Shown: positions 25,320-34,754 of the stretch, piece after piece
Layout: each line of letters opens with the position of its first letter
How positions within the stretch are numbered: the stretch's first letter is position 1
Source: Aliivibrio salmonicida LFI1238
GTDB lineage: Bacteria; Pseudomonadota; Gammaproteobacteria; Enterobacterales; Vibrionaceae
DNA: 64,000 nt
Assembly: GCF_000196495.1 (NCBI RefSeq)
Contig: NC_011313.1
Location: 372,001 to 436,000, forward strand
Direction of reading: 5' to 3'
The notes under the pieces: model-generated
Told to the model about the DNA's origin: nothing
Databases searched by the model: none
The model's input: the letters and a program-made list of their open reading frames with translations, nothing else
Position numbers and translations under genes: made by a program

Positions 25320-26746
25320 AAAGCAGATTAGTTAATGCCTTAACCGTGATCATCGGTGCTATTTTATTAGTGGTTTTTTTATCATTGGACTTCATTCTTG
25401 ATGCTTGGGTTGATAAGCAATTTGATGAAGCATTAATTGAAAAATCCAATTATTTTAAATCACTTATCGAAGTCGAAAGTGATGAGATTGAATTTGAATA
25501 CCATAAAGGGTTCATGCCTCAATTTGAACGAAAAGAAGATGCCGAATTTTTTCAGATTTGGTCAGATAATAAGACGTTTGCTAAATCAGAATCCTTGGCC
25601 TTTTTTAATGATGCCGATCTTAAATATAAAGACGTCCCCACGCATGAGAGTCGAATTTTTAAATTGAAGTTGCCCGATGGAAGTATGGGGAAAGCCATAT
25701 CGGCGCGTTTTCAACCTCAGTTGTCCTCTGAGATGGATCCTAATGATATTAAGTACATTGGGACCATGCACCTCACGTTGGCGATATCAAATCAAAAAGT
25801 AACGAATATCCTTCTGTTTGCGGATTTATCTCTTTTGTTTGTTTTTCTCACCACCATATTTGGGATGAGAATGGTGATTATTAACGTTGTTGATAGAGAG
25901 TTAGAGTCACTGTCCCTTTTGAATAAAGAAATTTCAGAGCTCGATGCTAACGCAATTCAAATTAAAGATAATCCGAAAGAAAGCCAAGAAATTGCACCGA
26001 TAAGGCGTGAGTTGAATAGATATCTTGATTTAAATGCAAAAATCATTGCAAATGAAAAGCGTTTGTCTTCAGACATTGCTCATGAATTAAAAACCCCAAT
26101 CGCGGAGTTAATCAGCTTAAGCGAAATGAATATTCGTTTTCCTGATGATATTCGGATTTCGGCTACTTATAAGGAAGATGTTCTTTCGATTTCGAATAAC
26201 ATGAAAAATATTGTGAACCAGTTAATGATGCTAAATCAAAGTGGGTCTAAGAGTTTTTCGTTAACACAGCAATCAGTGCAGCCTTATCCCGTTGTTGAGA
26301 TGGTAATGAGTGAATTGGCCTTTAAATATCCAGAAATTAAAGATCGGGTGTTATTAACATCGCCGTTTCATTTACCGGCCGTTCATGCCGATAAGTTTTG
26401 TATGGAAGTGATCATTAAAAATTTACTTGATAATGCACTGTTTTACAGTACAAAAGGAAGTTCAATTTCTGTGTTTTTGTGCGTAGATAATAGCCAAAAT
26501 AATGTTGTATTATGCCTCTCTAATCACTCAGGAATCGCATTAACCCAAGAAAATATAGATCATTTATTACAACCTCTTTATCAGGTGGACCGTTCTCGAA
26601 CTAACACCGAACGACACGGGTTAGGTTTGTCTATTGTTAAAAATTTATGCGAAATAAATTCATTCTCTCTAGAAACAACATATAAAACAGAAACGAATGA
26701 AATATCATTTACGGTGAGTTTCCCTTTAATTCCCGTAAAGATATAA
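25307..26746 (+). CDS. Sensor histidine kinase (PmrB/CarS-like)
   Basis: 479 aa. TM1 is at residues 9-30, a periplasmic domain of about 135 residues follows that is rich in Glu/Asp (EVESDEIEFEYHKG), and TM2 is near 170-190. The dimerisation domain has SSDIAHELKTPIAEL (phospho-His) and the ATPase domain has NLLDNALFYSTKG (N box) and RHGLGLSIVKNL (G2). The acidic periplasmic loop is the kind that binds cations or cationic peptides in PmrB/PhoQ-like sensors; this is inference. It overlaps the regulator gene by 13 bases and the operon ends at a strong terminator. Confidence 0.9.
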   Translation: MYSIKSRLVNALTVIIGAILLVVFLSLDFILDAWVDKQFDEALIEKSNYFKSLIEVESDEIEFEYHKGFMPQFERKEDAEFFQIWSDNKTFAKSESLAFFNDADLKYKDVPTHESRIFKLKLPDGSMGKAISARFQPQLSSEMDPNDIKYIGTMHLTLAISNQKVTNILLFADLSLLFVFLTTIFGMRMVIINVVDRELESLSLLNKEISELDANAIQIKDNPKESQEIAPIRRELNRYLDLNAKIIANEKRLSSDIAHELKTPIAELISLSEMNIRFPDDIRISATYKEDVLSISNNMKNIVNQLMMLNQSGSKSFSLTQQSVQPYPVVEMVMSELAFKYPEIKDRVLLTSPFHLPAVHADKFCMEVIIKNLLDNALFYSTKGSSISVFLCVDNSQNNVVLCLSNHSGIALTQENIDHLLQPLYQVDRSRTNTERHGLGLSIVKNLCEINSFSLETTYKTETNEISFTVSFPLIPVKI

Positions 26747-26760
26747 ATTGCTCGAAATAT

Positions 26761-26800
26761 AAATATACGCGGCTATTTGATTAATTAGCCGCGTATATTT
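26761..26800. terminator. Bidirectional terminator between the kinase and convergent barrel gene
   Basis: 15-bp perfect stem AAATATACGCGGCTA / TAGCCGCGTATATTT with a 10-base loop, placed between convergent stops at 26746 and 26805. Confidence 0.9.
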
Positions 26801-26804
26801 ACGT

Positions 26805-27461
26805 TTAGATCTTAAATTTATAGGTGACCCATGTTTGTTCATCAGTACTGCCAGTAAAGAGAATAACGTTACTTTTATCTATTTTATACCCCACATTAAG
26901 CTCAGCATAAAAATCTCTAAACTCTTCTCCATTTAATCCATATTGATATTGTGGTGAGGCGAGAATGAAAAATTTGTCGTTAATATTATATTTTGCGTAT
27001 ATTGGGGTATTAATAAGGTTGGTGTCTTTATATAGATGATTGGATTCCCATGATTTTCCATAGGTTATTCCAGCATAGAGTTTTAATTTCTTATTAATAG
27101 GGATAACTTGCAGTAAACCAACCGTCGCATAATTTGAACTAAGGCCATCAATATGGTCGTCTTTACCTGAATCAATATAAATGCCAGTGCCTGTTTTTTT
27201 ATTGGGAACAAAAATACGAGCGCGATAGGTTTCAAAGTTATTTGTTCCTTCTATTTTTCCCATTGCTGCCCAATTATGTTGACCGACAGAGAATTGCAGT
27301 GAGCCTCCAAGCCCTTTATCTCCGGCTTTAATATCGCCACCAGTGTAAACTGACATAGGATCAGACATATCAACGTCATCGTGATTTTGGACGGTCTCTT
27401 TTGCATTTGAGTAGAAGGGGGTGAGTGAGATAAGAAAAAAAGAAAGAGTGATGTATTTCAT
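26805..27461 (-). CDS. Exported beta-barrel-like protein of unknown function
   Basis: 218 aa with a signal peptide (cleavage near SNA-KE, about residue 20). The mature protein alternates hydrophobic and polar residues in strand-like runs, with Gly-Tyr/Phe turns (YAGITYGKSW, ASPQYQYGLNG, ELNVGYKI) and a strand-like C-terminus (TYKFKI). This suggests a small outer-membrane barrel. No named family is recognised. It lies downstream of the sulfatase on the same strand, but a stem-loop at 27494-27519 separates them. Confidence 0.65.
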   Translation of the reverse strand: MKYITLSFFLISLTPFYSNAKETVQNHDDVDMSDPMSVYTGGDIKAGDKGLGGSLQFSVGQHNWAAMGKIEGTNNFETYRARIFVPNKKTGTGIYIDSGKDDHIDGLSSNYATVGLLQVIPINKKLKLYAGITYGKSWESNHLYKDTNLINTPIYAKYNINDKFFILASPQYQYGLNGEEFRDFYAELNVGYKIDKSNVILFTGSTDEQTWVTYKFKI

Positions 27462-27493
27462 TAGAATCCTTAGTTTTAATAAGACAGATAAGA

Positions 27494-27519
27494 AAAGAGG
27501 AGCGGTTATGCTCCTCTTT
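27494..27519 (-). terminator. Terminator after the arylsulfatase gene
   Basis: Stem AAAGAGGAGC / GCTCCTCTTT with a 6-base loop and, on the minus strand, a T-rich tail (TTTTCTTATC). It lies 15 bases after the sulfatase stop. Confidence 0.8.
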
Positions 27520-27533
27520 GGGTTGTACTACGC

Positions 27534-29072
27534 TTATTTCACTGAGTTATCTGACATTCCAATGCCACCTGATTTTTGACGTGGTGGGAAGGCTTTCAGA
27601 GATTGCTTATATTCAACAATCGACTTTTGTATGGTTGGAACGATCCATGAGCGCTCTTTCATCCATAAGAACCAGCCATTGGTATCTATGCTTCGTTCAA
27701 ATGGGTCGGCTTTAATGTCAAGAATAATACCAAGCGGCCATGCTTTTGCAGGTTCAGTCCATTCCGTTTTCGTTTTTAAATGAACTTTCCAGTCATCGAC
27801 ACGAACGGCATTTAAATCTTGCTCGTTATAGAAGAAAAACTCGTGGCGTTTACTCGGTCCTTTTTTGGTTAACATGTCCATTTGATTATAACCGTCTAAA
27901 TGTACTTTATAATTGGTATCACCAATCTTAGCGCCTTCTAATAGGTCTTTTTTTACCGTCGTATCGCCCGTTGCTGCCGCCATTAGGGTTGGCAGCCAAT
28001 CTTCAGAAGTCATAAATCCGCTGGTGTACTCGCCTTGAGGAATGTGTCCCGGCCAACTAATCAACATAGGTACTCTAAACGCACCATCCCATGTTGTTCC
28101 TTTTTGACCACGGAACTCTGCACTTCCCGCCATTGGCCAGTGATCAAGGTTAATACCATTATCAGCAGTAAACATAATGATGGTGTTGTCGGTCTCTCCA
28201 AGGGCATCAAGCTTATTCAGTAAGACCCCAATTTGGTCATCCAACTCTTTTAAAGCATCGAAGTATTCGGTGTGACCACTTGCCCCTAAATACTCGTCTT
28301 TTACGTGTATTTGTTGATGCATTCGTGATGGGTTGAACCACATAAAGAACGGCTTATCTGGTGTTTTCGCTTCATGATTGTCTAACCAATCTGTTGAGAA
28401 TTTGACGAATTCGTCATCGATGGTTTTCATACGCTCAGATCCAAGAGATCCTTTATCTTCTATACGTTGCTTTCCGATTTCACCCCAGCGAGGTTGCACT
28501 GTTTTATCGTACTTATTGGTTGCAAAGCTGTGCACCATATTACGAGGTCGACCAACAAAGTTTGGATCTTTAGGGAAATTAGGTTGTTCTGGCATTTCCA
28601 TTACATTGAGGTGATACAAGAACCCGTAGAATTCATCAAAGCCATGTACCGTAGGCAAGAATTTATTACGATCACCTAGGTGACTTTTTCCGACATGAAT
28701 AGTGTCATATCCTTTTGCTTTTAACATTGTTGCAAGCGTAGGGTCTTCTTTTTGTAAGCCAATGTTTGAGCCTGGTTGACCTACCGTCGTTAACCCCGTT
28801 CTGAATGGGTATTGCCCCGTAATAAACGCGCTTCGACCGGCGGTTGAACTGCCTTGTGCGTAATAATCACTGACCATCATGCCACGCTTGGCAATTCGGT
28901 CAATATTAGGGGTTTCAATGGCTCCTAAACCACGGTGATAAGCTGAAATGTCCATAGGGCTAACATCATCTACCATTATGGTGATGATGTTAGGTTGGGT
29001 TTGAGCCGCATGAGCGCCAAAGGACGTAATCGCGAGGGCTAGGGCTGTTTTTGCGATGGTTTTTGTTTTCAT
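27534..29072 (-). CDS. Exported arylsulfatase, Ser-type (S-T-A-G-R active site)
   Basis: 512 aa, signal peptide ending AHA-AQ near residue 23. Metal ligands are at VDDVSP (D35, D36), with further sulfatase blocks GYDTIHVGKSHLGD, FTADNGINLDHW and GWFLWMKERSW. The formylglycine motif, normally C/S-x-P/A-x-R, reads S76-T-A-G-R80 followed by SAFITGQ, so the modified residue would be Ser. Ser-type sulfatases need the anaerobic maturase, and the only maturase gene in the window (16638-17806) is frameshifted. The substrate is unknown. It follows a broken DUF1254 gene on the same strand after 64 bases. Confidence 0.9.
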   Translation of the reverse strand: MKTKTIAKTALALAITSFGAHAAQTQPNIITIMVDDVSPMDISAYHRGLGAIETPNIDRIAKRGMMVSDYYAQGSSTAGRSAFITGQYPFRTGLTTVGQPGSNIGLQKEDPTLATMLKAKGYDTIHVGKSHLGDRNKFLPTVHGFDEFYGFLYHLNVMEMPEQPNFPKDPNFVGRPRNMVHSFATNKYDKTVQPRWGEIGKQRIEDKGSLGSERMKTIDDEFVKFSTDWLDNHEAKTPDKPFFMWFNPSRMHQQIHVKDEYLGASGHTEYFDALKELDDQIGVLLNKLDALGETDNTIIMFTADNGINLDHWPMAGSAEFRGQKGTTWDGAFRVPMLISWPGHIPQGEYTSGFMTSEDWLPTLMAAATGDTTVKKDLLEGAKIGDTNYKVHLDGYNQMDMLTKKGPSKRHEFFFYNEQDLNAVRVDDWKVHLKTKTEWTEPAKAWPLGIILDIKADPFERSIDTNGWFLWMKERSWIVPTIQKSIVEYKQSLKAFPPRQKSGGIGMSDNSVK

Positions 29073-29136
29073 GTAAAAGTACCTGTAAATAGAAAGCGGT
29101 TAAGGCAAAAAGTAATGAACTCGATAGTCGTTAACT

Positions 29137-30120
29137 CTATTTTATTGGATTGATAGGTGGCACTGTCCACGTCATATCGAGAATGTCTTGTGATGGAATA
29201 TATAAACGTGTAATTGCATAGAAATTGCCTTTTGATGTTGGTAGCCAATTTGCAATGTCTTTACTGTTACTGGGTTTTTTATGGGACAACATTAAGTCAA
29301 AAGAGCCGTCTTTGTTTTTCTGAATCGGCGTTTGATCATTAATATTAAAACGATGTATTTGGTTACCGATTAACATTTTAGTTTTTGCGTCGTACACGGT
29401 GACAGACCAAAATGAATCTACTGGAGGCGCAGTGGTAAAATACATCGTGTATTGATTTTCACCAGATAACAATTTGCCTTTTGAATCTGTGTAGGTAATT
29501 GGATACATGGCTTCTTTCGCGCCTTGCCCACCTAAATACGGGTGTGATATTAACGAACGAAGTGCATTATCGTCGCCGAATTGGTCAAGAACAAAAGAGT
29601 AATACCAACCATCTTTCATTTTTAGGGTGACGGGGTTTGAGCTTTGAGCTGCGACTATTTGTTGGCCATCTTTAACGGCTTTTTCAAGTTGGACTTTCAT
29701 TGCCGGCGTCAGTCTTGAGCGGTCAAACCCATCGTTAGTTAAACCAATTTTTTTGAATTGGCCTAATAAGGCTTGCTGACGTTCAGGGAGCGGATTGGCT
29801 TTTAAGCCAGCACCAAGCTCTTCATAAAAACGAAGTGGGTCGTCGGCTTTTCCTACTCTAGGAGACAATGCAGGCCAAATGAAGGTACTTGTATCATGCG
29901 ATAAGTATTTACTTAGTGGTGTCAACCTATATTGGTCTTGTATTGCATGAACAGCAGGATAGTCTTTTTCACCAAATACTTGGGTGCGGCCCCATAACCA
30001 GACTTTTGTTGTGGGCGCTTTTACTACCGTCATGCCTTTAGGGGCTTCGCCTTGCCAATTGGGTGGCACTATCATGACTTCTTTGGCCGATTCTCCCGTT
30101 GCACGTGTACCCACATATTG
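29137..30120 (-). pseudogene. DUF1254/DUF1214 protein, C-terminal fragment (split by IS91-type element)
   Basis: Encodes the C-terminal two thirds (QYVGTRATGES onwards) of a protein paralogous to the one at 19094-20491, including SGENQYTMYFTTAPPVDSFWSVTVYD and a WTVPPINPIK end. It joins precisely to the N-terminal fragment at 31560-32015: removing bases 30121-31559 gives ...DMWHNLF-QYVGTRATG... in frame and a 479-residue protein, against 465 for the paralogue. A downstream ATG-like start is available but would lack a signal peptide. Confidence 0.9.
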
Positions 30121-31559
30121 AACAATAGGCGCCTACGGCGCAAATCAAAAGGACTCAACCTCTTCCATTGTTGCCAATAAATCGTTTATCCTATCGCCAT
30201 GCACGCATATAAACCCCTGAAACAATTATTTAATAGTCAAAATAACTGGCTTAAATTTCTTCATAATAACAAAGCTAACCTAAGAGCGGTCGTGATTGAA
30301 AATGTCACAAAGATGCTGTCCTGTGGGACAGCGGCTTTTGGCTCTCGCGAATATCATTGTTGCAACCCTGACTGTACCCATATCAAATATATTCACCAAA
30401 CCTGTAAATCTCGAGCGTGCAGTAGCTGTGGCATGAAAGCCACAGAGCGATGGATACAAAAGCAACAACATGTCTTCCCTGAATGCGAATATCAACACAT
30501 CACCTTTACCCTTCCAAACACGCTATGGCCTATCTTTCGTCATAACCGTTGGCTGTTAAATAAATTATTCAAATGTGCTGCAAACATTCTGCTGGGATGG
30601 GCAAAAGATAAAGGAATAGATGTCGGTATCTTTTGTGCTCTTCATACTTACGGTCGAAAACTGAATTGGAATACGCACTTACATTTATCGGTCACTCGTG
30701 GGGGAATTTGTGAACGTACCGGTTTATGGAAACCCATTTACTTCCAAATGAAAACGACAGAGCCTTGTTGGAGAGCGGCTATCGTCAGTTTATTGGGTAA
30801 GGCTTATTATGAGCTTGATTTATCAAGCGAAGAATGCCCCTATATCCGTAATAAAACGGATTGGTCACGCTTTTTAAGCAGTCAATATAATCGTCGTTGG
30901 AAGCTTCATTTTGCTAAAAAGACAAATAATGTAAAACCGACGATGAACTATCTTGGTCGGTATTTAAAACGGCCCCCAATTTCAGCGTCACGTTTAAGTC
31001 ATTACGCCAAAGGCGGAATGATAACGTTTAATTATTTAGACCATCGAACAGGAACAACAGACAGCCTAACATTATCACCAGAAGAGATGATAAGACGGAT
31101 AGTAGAGCACTATCCTGATAAACATTTCAAGATGATCCGATACTACGGTTTTTTATCAATGCGTCGTCGTGGAGAAGCTCTGCCTAGAGTTTATGCAGCT
31201 TTAGGTATGACAATAGAAGCTGAGCCGAAAATGCCAGGGTATGCCGCAATGTTAAAAGGATATGTAAAAGTAGATCCGTACGAATGTATTTTATGTGAAA
31301 GTCGTCTGGTGTTTACGAATTTCCGAGTCGGAAATTCGGTCAATGATTTAGTCACCCATGCGATAGTTCAGTCAGAATTGAGGGCAGCATAATAAGGTTT
31401 GTAGGATAAGTGTATCTAAAACTCATGAAATAGGGCTAAAACAGTTATAAAATCCCCGATAATTATATTTTCGATACCTTTTAAAAAAACAGCGATGGTG
31501 AAATTGGCTTTTTTAGACGGGCCAATGCTAACTCAGCAACATTCAAATTCCTTACCTTT
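30121..31559 (+). mobile_element. IS91-family (HUH, rolling-circle type) insertion sequence, 1439 bp
   Basis: Boundaries are set by restoring the interrupted DUF1254 frame exactly (one-base ambiguity). No target duplication is present, as expected for IS91. The left end has a subterminal hairpin GCGCC-TAC-GGCGC (30129-30141) and the right end an inverted repeat ATTGGC / GCCAAT (31504-31527), the kind of terminal structures used in rolling-circle transposition. One transposase gene occupies the interior. Confidence 0.88.
30199..31392 (+). CDS. IS91-family transposase (Y2 HUH type)
   Basis: 397 aa. The N-terminal zinc-binding domain has CCNPDCTH and CKSRACSSCGMKATERW. The HUH motif is NTHLHLSVT (about residues 155-163) and the tyrosine region is MNYLGRYLKRPP with two Tyr four residues apart, typical of Y2 transposases. 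Length and layout match intact IS91-family proteins, so the element may be active. It is oriented opposite to the gene it interrupts. Confidence 0.93.
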   Translation: MHAYKPLKQLFNSQNNWLKFLHNNKANLRAVVIENVTKMLSCGTAAFGSREYHCCNPDCTHIKYIHQTCKSRACSSCGMKATERWIQKQQHVFPECEYQHITFTLPNTLWPIFRHNRWLLNKLFKCAANILLGWAKDKGIDVGIFCALHTYGRKLNWNTHLHLSVTRGGICERTGLWKPIYFQMKTTEPCWRAAIVSLLGKAYYELDLSSEECPYIRNKTDWSRFLSSQYNRRWKLHFAKKTNNVKPTMNYLGRYLKRPPISASRLSHYAKGGMITFNYLDHRTGTTDSLTLSPEEMIRRIVEHYPDKHFKMIRYYGFLSMRRRGEALPRVYAALGMTIEAEPKMPGYAAMLKGYVKVDPYECILCESRLVFTNFRVGNSVNDLVTHAIVQSELRAA

Positions 31560-32015
31560 GAATAAGTTGTGCCACATATCAAACATGTCGATGACAAAGT
31601 AGCGATCTTTTACCGTAGGAGTTGATAAGATCATTGGTTCATCTGACACGTCAACAATGGCACTTGAATATAAGGTGTCGCGATTTGCTGTTGGCATGTC
31701 TGTATCTTGATCGGTTGGAAGGCGACGAGCATGACCAAAATGATTTAAAGGAGCTCGGTAACTGGTGTCATTTTGAGGTTGAGACATATCAGTATATTGA
31801 CGGGAAACTTGTTCCATACGTACGAGGGTTGAGCCCCATAAATACGCATTTGTAGCCAATAAATAGCTTTCTTGAGCAAGCCATGTGGTTGCTTGATCGT
31901 GTTGGATTTGCACTGAGGGAGTCGGTGGGGGGGATGTTAATTCTTGAGCATGAATACTCAGGGAACTCATTAAAACGGTAGCAACAATGGTTGATGTAAT
32001 TTGTTTTTTAAACAT
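31560..32015 (-). pseudogene. DUF1254 protein, N-terminal fragment (split by IS91-type element)
   Basis: Contains the signal peptide (cleavage near IHA-QE) and the DUF1254 start, with MPTANRDTLYSSAIVDVSDE and YFVIDMFDMWHNLF. Coding from the host gene stops at 31560; the remaining codons to a stop at 31533 are IS-derived (KGKEFECC). See the fragment at 29137-30120. Confidence 0.9.
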
Positions 32016-32126
32016 AAACGACTCCTTCGAATGATAGAAGCAGCTTACGTTTTTTGGTTGAAAATTGTGTCTATACTCTCTATAGGTATTTTTAATAGAG
32101 ATGGGATATGTTTCTAAAAAAATGGA

Positions 32127-33032
32127 TTAAAGAGTATTTAATATTCGCTTGGTTTCTTTTATTAGCCATTCCGTAAGGGGTTGTTTTCTATTTTTTTGGT
32201 GACAGAAAAAAGCAATTTTACGTTGATAATCTTCCGGCACAAATTCGTGAGGAATCGCTAAGAAACGAAAATCATCACCGATCGAGTTTTGAAGAGATCG
32301 TGGCATGATGCCGACATACTCACTTTCTTTCATTAAGTTGGTCATTAAAGCAACATCGCTGGTTCTTAAATTAATTTTCTTCTTCAATTTAAAATGACGA
32401 ATCAACTGCTCCGCTTTAGAGGGGCCTGTCACTCCCGGGATAATACAAATCGAGATAGGATAAGGAATAAGGTTTTCAACGGTAGCTTCTGTCATTGGGT
32501 GATCGTGACGAACCACAAAGGCAAAGGTATCACCGCCAACTTCTTGCTCCATTAATGTTTTGTTGGTCTCCATCGGTAAATAAGTAATACCAAAGTGCTG
32601 GTGAGAGTTGATCTCAAGTTTTTTTGGGGTATTTATACTCCAATGAGAGCATTGAACTGTAAGATCAGGAGCCAATAACGTTAATTGCTTAACTAATTGA
32701 GTGCCTAATGTTGATATGAGTGGTGGAGAGAGTAAGAGGTGCAACTCGCCGTCGAGCTGAGAGATATCCCACTCTGTATTATCACGATATAAGACATCAA
32801 TCTGCGTCAAAATATCAGGTAGGGTTGATAGTATATGAGCGCATTTTACCGTGGGTATTAGGTTGTTTTTATCACGAATAAATAAGGGGTCATCAAATTG
32901 GTCCCGTAATTTCTTGAGCATAATACTGATGGTTGGTTGGCTTAAATTCATTCGCTTTGCCGCCAATATAGTTTGTCTTTCTTCATTTAGAATGATAAGC
33001 AGCTTAAGTAAATTGAGATCTTTATTGTGCAT
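32127..33032 (-). CDS. LysR-family transcriptional regulator
   Basis: 301 aa. The N-terminal winged HTH is LLKLLIILNEERQTILAAKR followed by MNLSQPTISIMLKKLRDQFDDPLF; LysR regulators of the LeuO/NodD subgroup share the DPLFIR segment. The C-terminal ligand-binding domain spans about residues 95-295. It is divergent from the YnjB-type binding protein (138 bases between starts) and downstream of no gene on its own strand. Candidate targets are therefore that gene or the DUF1254/sulfatase genes read in the same direction to its left. Confidence 0.9.
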   Translation of the reverse strand: MHNKDLNLLKLLIILNEERQTILAAKRMNLSQPTISIMLKKLRDQFDDPLFIRDKNNLIPTVKCAHILSTLPDILTQIDVLYRDNTEWDISQLDGELHLLLSPPLISTLGTQLVKQLTLLAPDLTVQCSHWSINTPKKLEINSHQHFGITYLPMETNKTLMEQEVGGDTFAFVVRHDHPMTEATVENLIPYPISICIIPGVTGPSKAEQLIRHFKLKKKINLRTSDVALMTNLMKESEYVGIMPRSLQNSIGDDFRFLAIPHEFVPEDYQRKIAFFCHQKNRKQPLTEWLIKETKRILNTL

Positions 33033-33170
33033 GATGCGTCCTTAGTGCCGTCTATTTTTCTTTTATACTGAGGAATAAATATAACGACAAACGTCTGAAT
33101 GTTCATCATTTATACACTATAATCGGGACCAACATAATAAAAAGACAATTAATGGATAAAGGAAAAACGG

Positions 33171-34313
33171 ATGAAAAAGTGGTTGTTATTGCTCAATAGC
33201 TTAATCTTTTCTTTTGGTGTGAATGCGACAGATACATGGAAAGAAGTAGAACAAAAAGCCAAAGGACAAACGGTATACTTTCATGCTTGGGGAGGAAGCC
33301 AAGAAATAAATAACTACCTTCGTTGGGCAGATAAAGAGTTGCAACGTGATTACGGAGTGACACTAAAACACGTTAAAGTTGCCGATATTGCAGAAAGTAC
33401 GTCTCGTCTTATTGCCGAAAAAACCGTAGGTAAAAATGAAGGTGGCAGTGTTGATATGGTATGGATTAATGGTGAAAACTTTAAATCTATGAAAAACAGT
33501 CAATTGCTTTTTGGTCCATTTGTTGATCGTTTACCAAGTTGGAAATACGTAGATAAATCGTTGCCAATAGACAGTGATTTTTCTGAGCCAACATTAGGAT
33601 TAGAAGCGCCATGGGGGGTTGGTCAATTAGTTTTTATTCACGATAAAGCGACATTAAATAACCCGCCACAGTCTTTTTCTGAATTATTAAGTTACAGTAA
33701 GGCATTTCCTAATCGAATTACTTATCCTAAACCTCCTGAATTTCATGGCACGAGCTTTTTAAAAGCACTGCTAATTGAATTGACCAATAATAATCCTCAA
33801 TTAATGAAACCAGTGGAAAATGCTAATTTTGCCGAGGTAACAAAACCGCTATGGGCATATCTTGATGAATTACATCAAACGGCATGGCGTAAAGGAAAGC
33901 AATTTCCATCAGGCAGCGCACAGTCAATTCAACTGCTTGATGATGGGCAGATAGATCTCGCGATCACATTCAATCTAAATGAAGTCTTTTCAGCTCAAGC
34001 TAATGGTAAATTAGTCGAAACAACAGAAGCTTATGCAATGGAAGCGGGGGCATTGTCTAATATTCATTTCCTAGCAATACCATGGAATGCATCCGCAAAA
34101 GAGGGAGCGCAAGTGGCGATTAACTTTTTACTAAGCCCTAAAGCACAATCTCGTAAAGGTGATTTAAGTATTTGGGGAGATCCATCAGTATTAGAATCTC
34201 AGTATTTAATGGGGTCAGCAAAAAATACGACGTTATTTAAATCATTAGCTGAGCCACACCCAAGCTGGCAAGTGGCGTTAGAAAAAGAATGGTTAGTACG
34301 TTACGGTAATTGA
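33171..34313 (+). CDS. ynjB: ABC transporter substrate-binding protein, YnjB type
   Basis: 380 aa with a signal peptide (cleavage near VNA-TD, residue 19). Family landmarks are VYFHAWGGSQEINNYLRWA, DMVWINGENFKSMK and LGLEAPWGVGQLVFIHD, matching E. coli YnjB (about 388 aa), a periplasmic protein that belongs with the YnjC permease and YnjD ATPase. Neither partner is here; the gene is alone and ends at a terminator, so it is either an orphan or works with a transporter elsewhere. The ligand is unknown (thiamine-like or iron-type folds are related). Confidence 0.85.
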   Translation: MKKWLLLLNSLIFSFGVNATDTWKEVEQKAKGQTVYFHAWGGSQEINNYLRWADKELQRDYGVTLKHVKVADIAESTSRLIAEKTVGKNEGGSVDMVWINGENFKSMKNSQLLFGPFVDRLPSWKYVDKSLPIDSDFSEPTLGLEAPWGVGQLVFIHDKATLNNPPQSFSELLSYSKAFPNRITYPKPPEFHGTSFLKALLIELTNNNPQLMKPVENANFAEVTKPLWAYLDELHQTAWRKGKQFPSGSAQSIQLLDDGQIDLAITFNLNEVFSAQANGKLVETTEAYAMEAGALSNIHFLAIPWNASAKEGAQVAINFLLSPKAQSRKGDLSIWGDPSVLESQYLMGSAKNTTLFKSLAEPHPSWQVALEKEWLVRYGN

Positions 34314-34332
34314 ATTCACTATATTATGATTT

Positions 34333-34379
34333 AAATGGGCCGTATTTGGTAGTAATACCGAATATGGCCTATTTTTTTT
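34333..34379 (+). terminator. Rho-independent terminator after ynjB
   Basis: Long stem AAATGGGCCGTATTTGGTA pairing (with G-T pairs) to TACCGAATATGGCCTATTT, loop GTAA, then a run of T. Confidence 0.85.
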
Positions 34380-34754
34380 GTGACACAGAAAAAACTTAAA
34401 ATAATAAGTTAAATTCTTAAAATGGAGACGATTTGTGTATATTTTTTGGGATTTGTCCTATTGATTTTTTAGTTTATTTAAAGGTTTATTTTAATTATTT
34501 AACGTTTAGTTAAATCTAATTTAGAAATATTTTTATATAATGAATTTATATTGTAAGTAATAAATTGCAACGTTATTAAGTAAATGCTTATATATAACAG
34601 TTAATTATATTAATAATGTCATTTTAATTTCCCATAAAGTTCTATAGAATCATTTTAGTCTAGGCATTTTTATTTATATCCATATTTTAAATGCTATGGG
34701 TGTTAAAAAAATAAAATATTACCCTTAAGCTAGGTAGAGGATTAGTTCATTTTT
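34380..34754 (+). promoter_or_regulatory. 375-bp AT-rich upstream region of the XRE/receiver/HPt operon
   Basis: No coding frame supported. It is extremely AT-rich, and the promoter for the downstream operon must lie here or close by. A ribosome-binding-like GGTAGAGGA occurs at 34732-34740, 15 bases before the ATG. I see no convincing named operator. Confidence 0.45.

Noticed and set aside
30199..31392. IS91-type element as an ISCR carrying cargo
   Set aside because: The element ends shortly after the transposase and contains no passenger gene.
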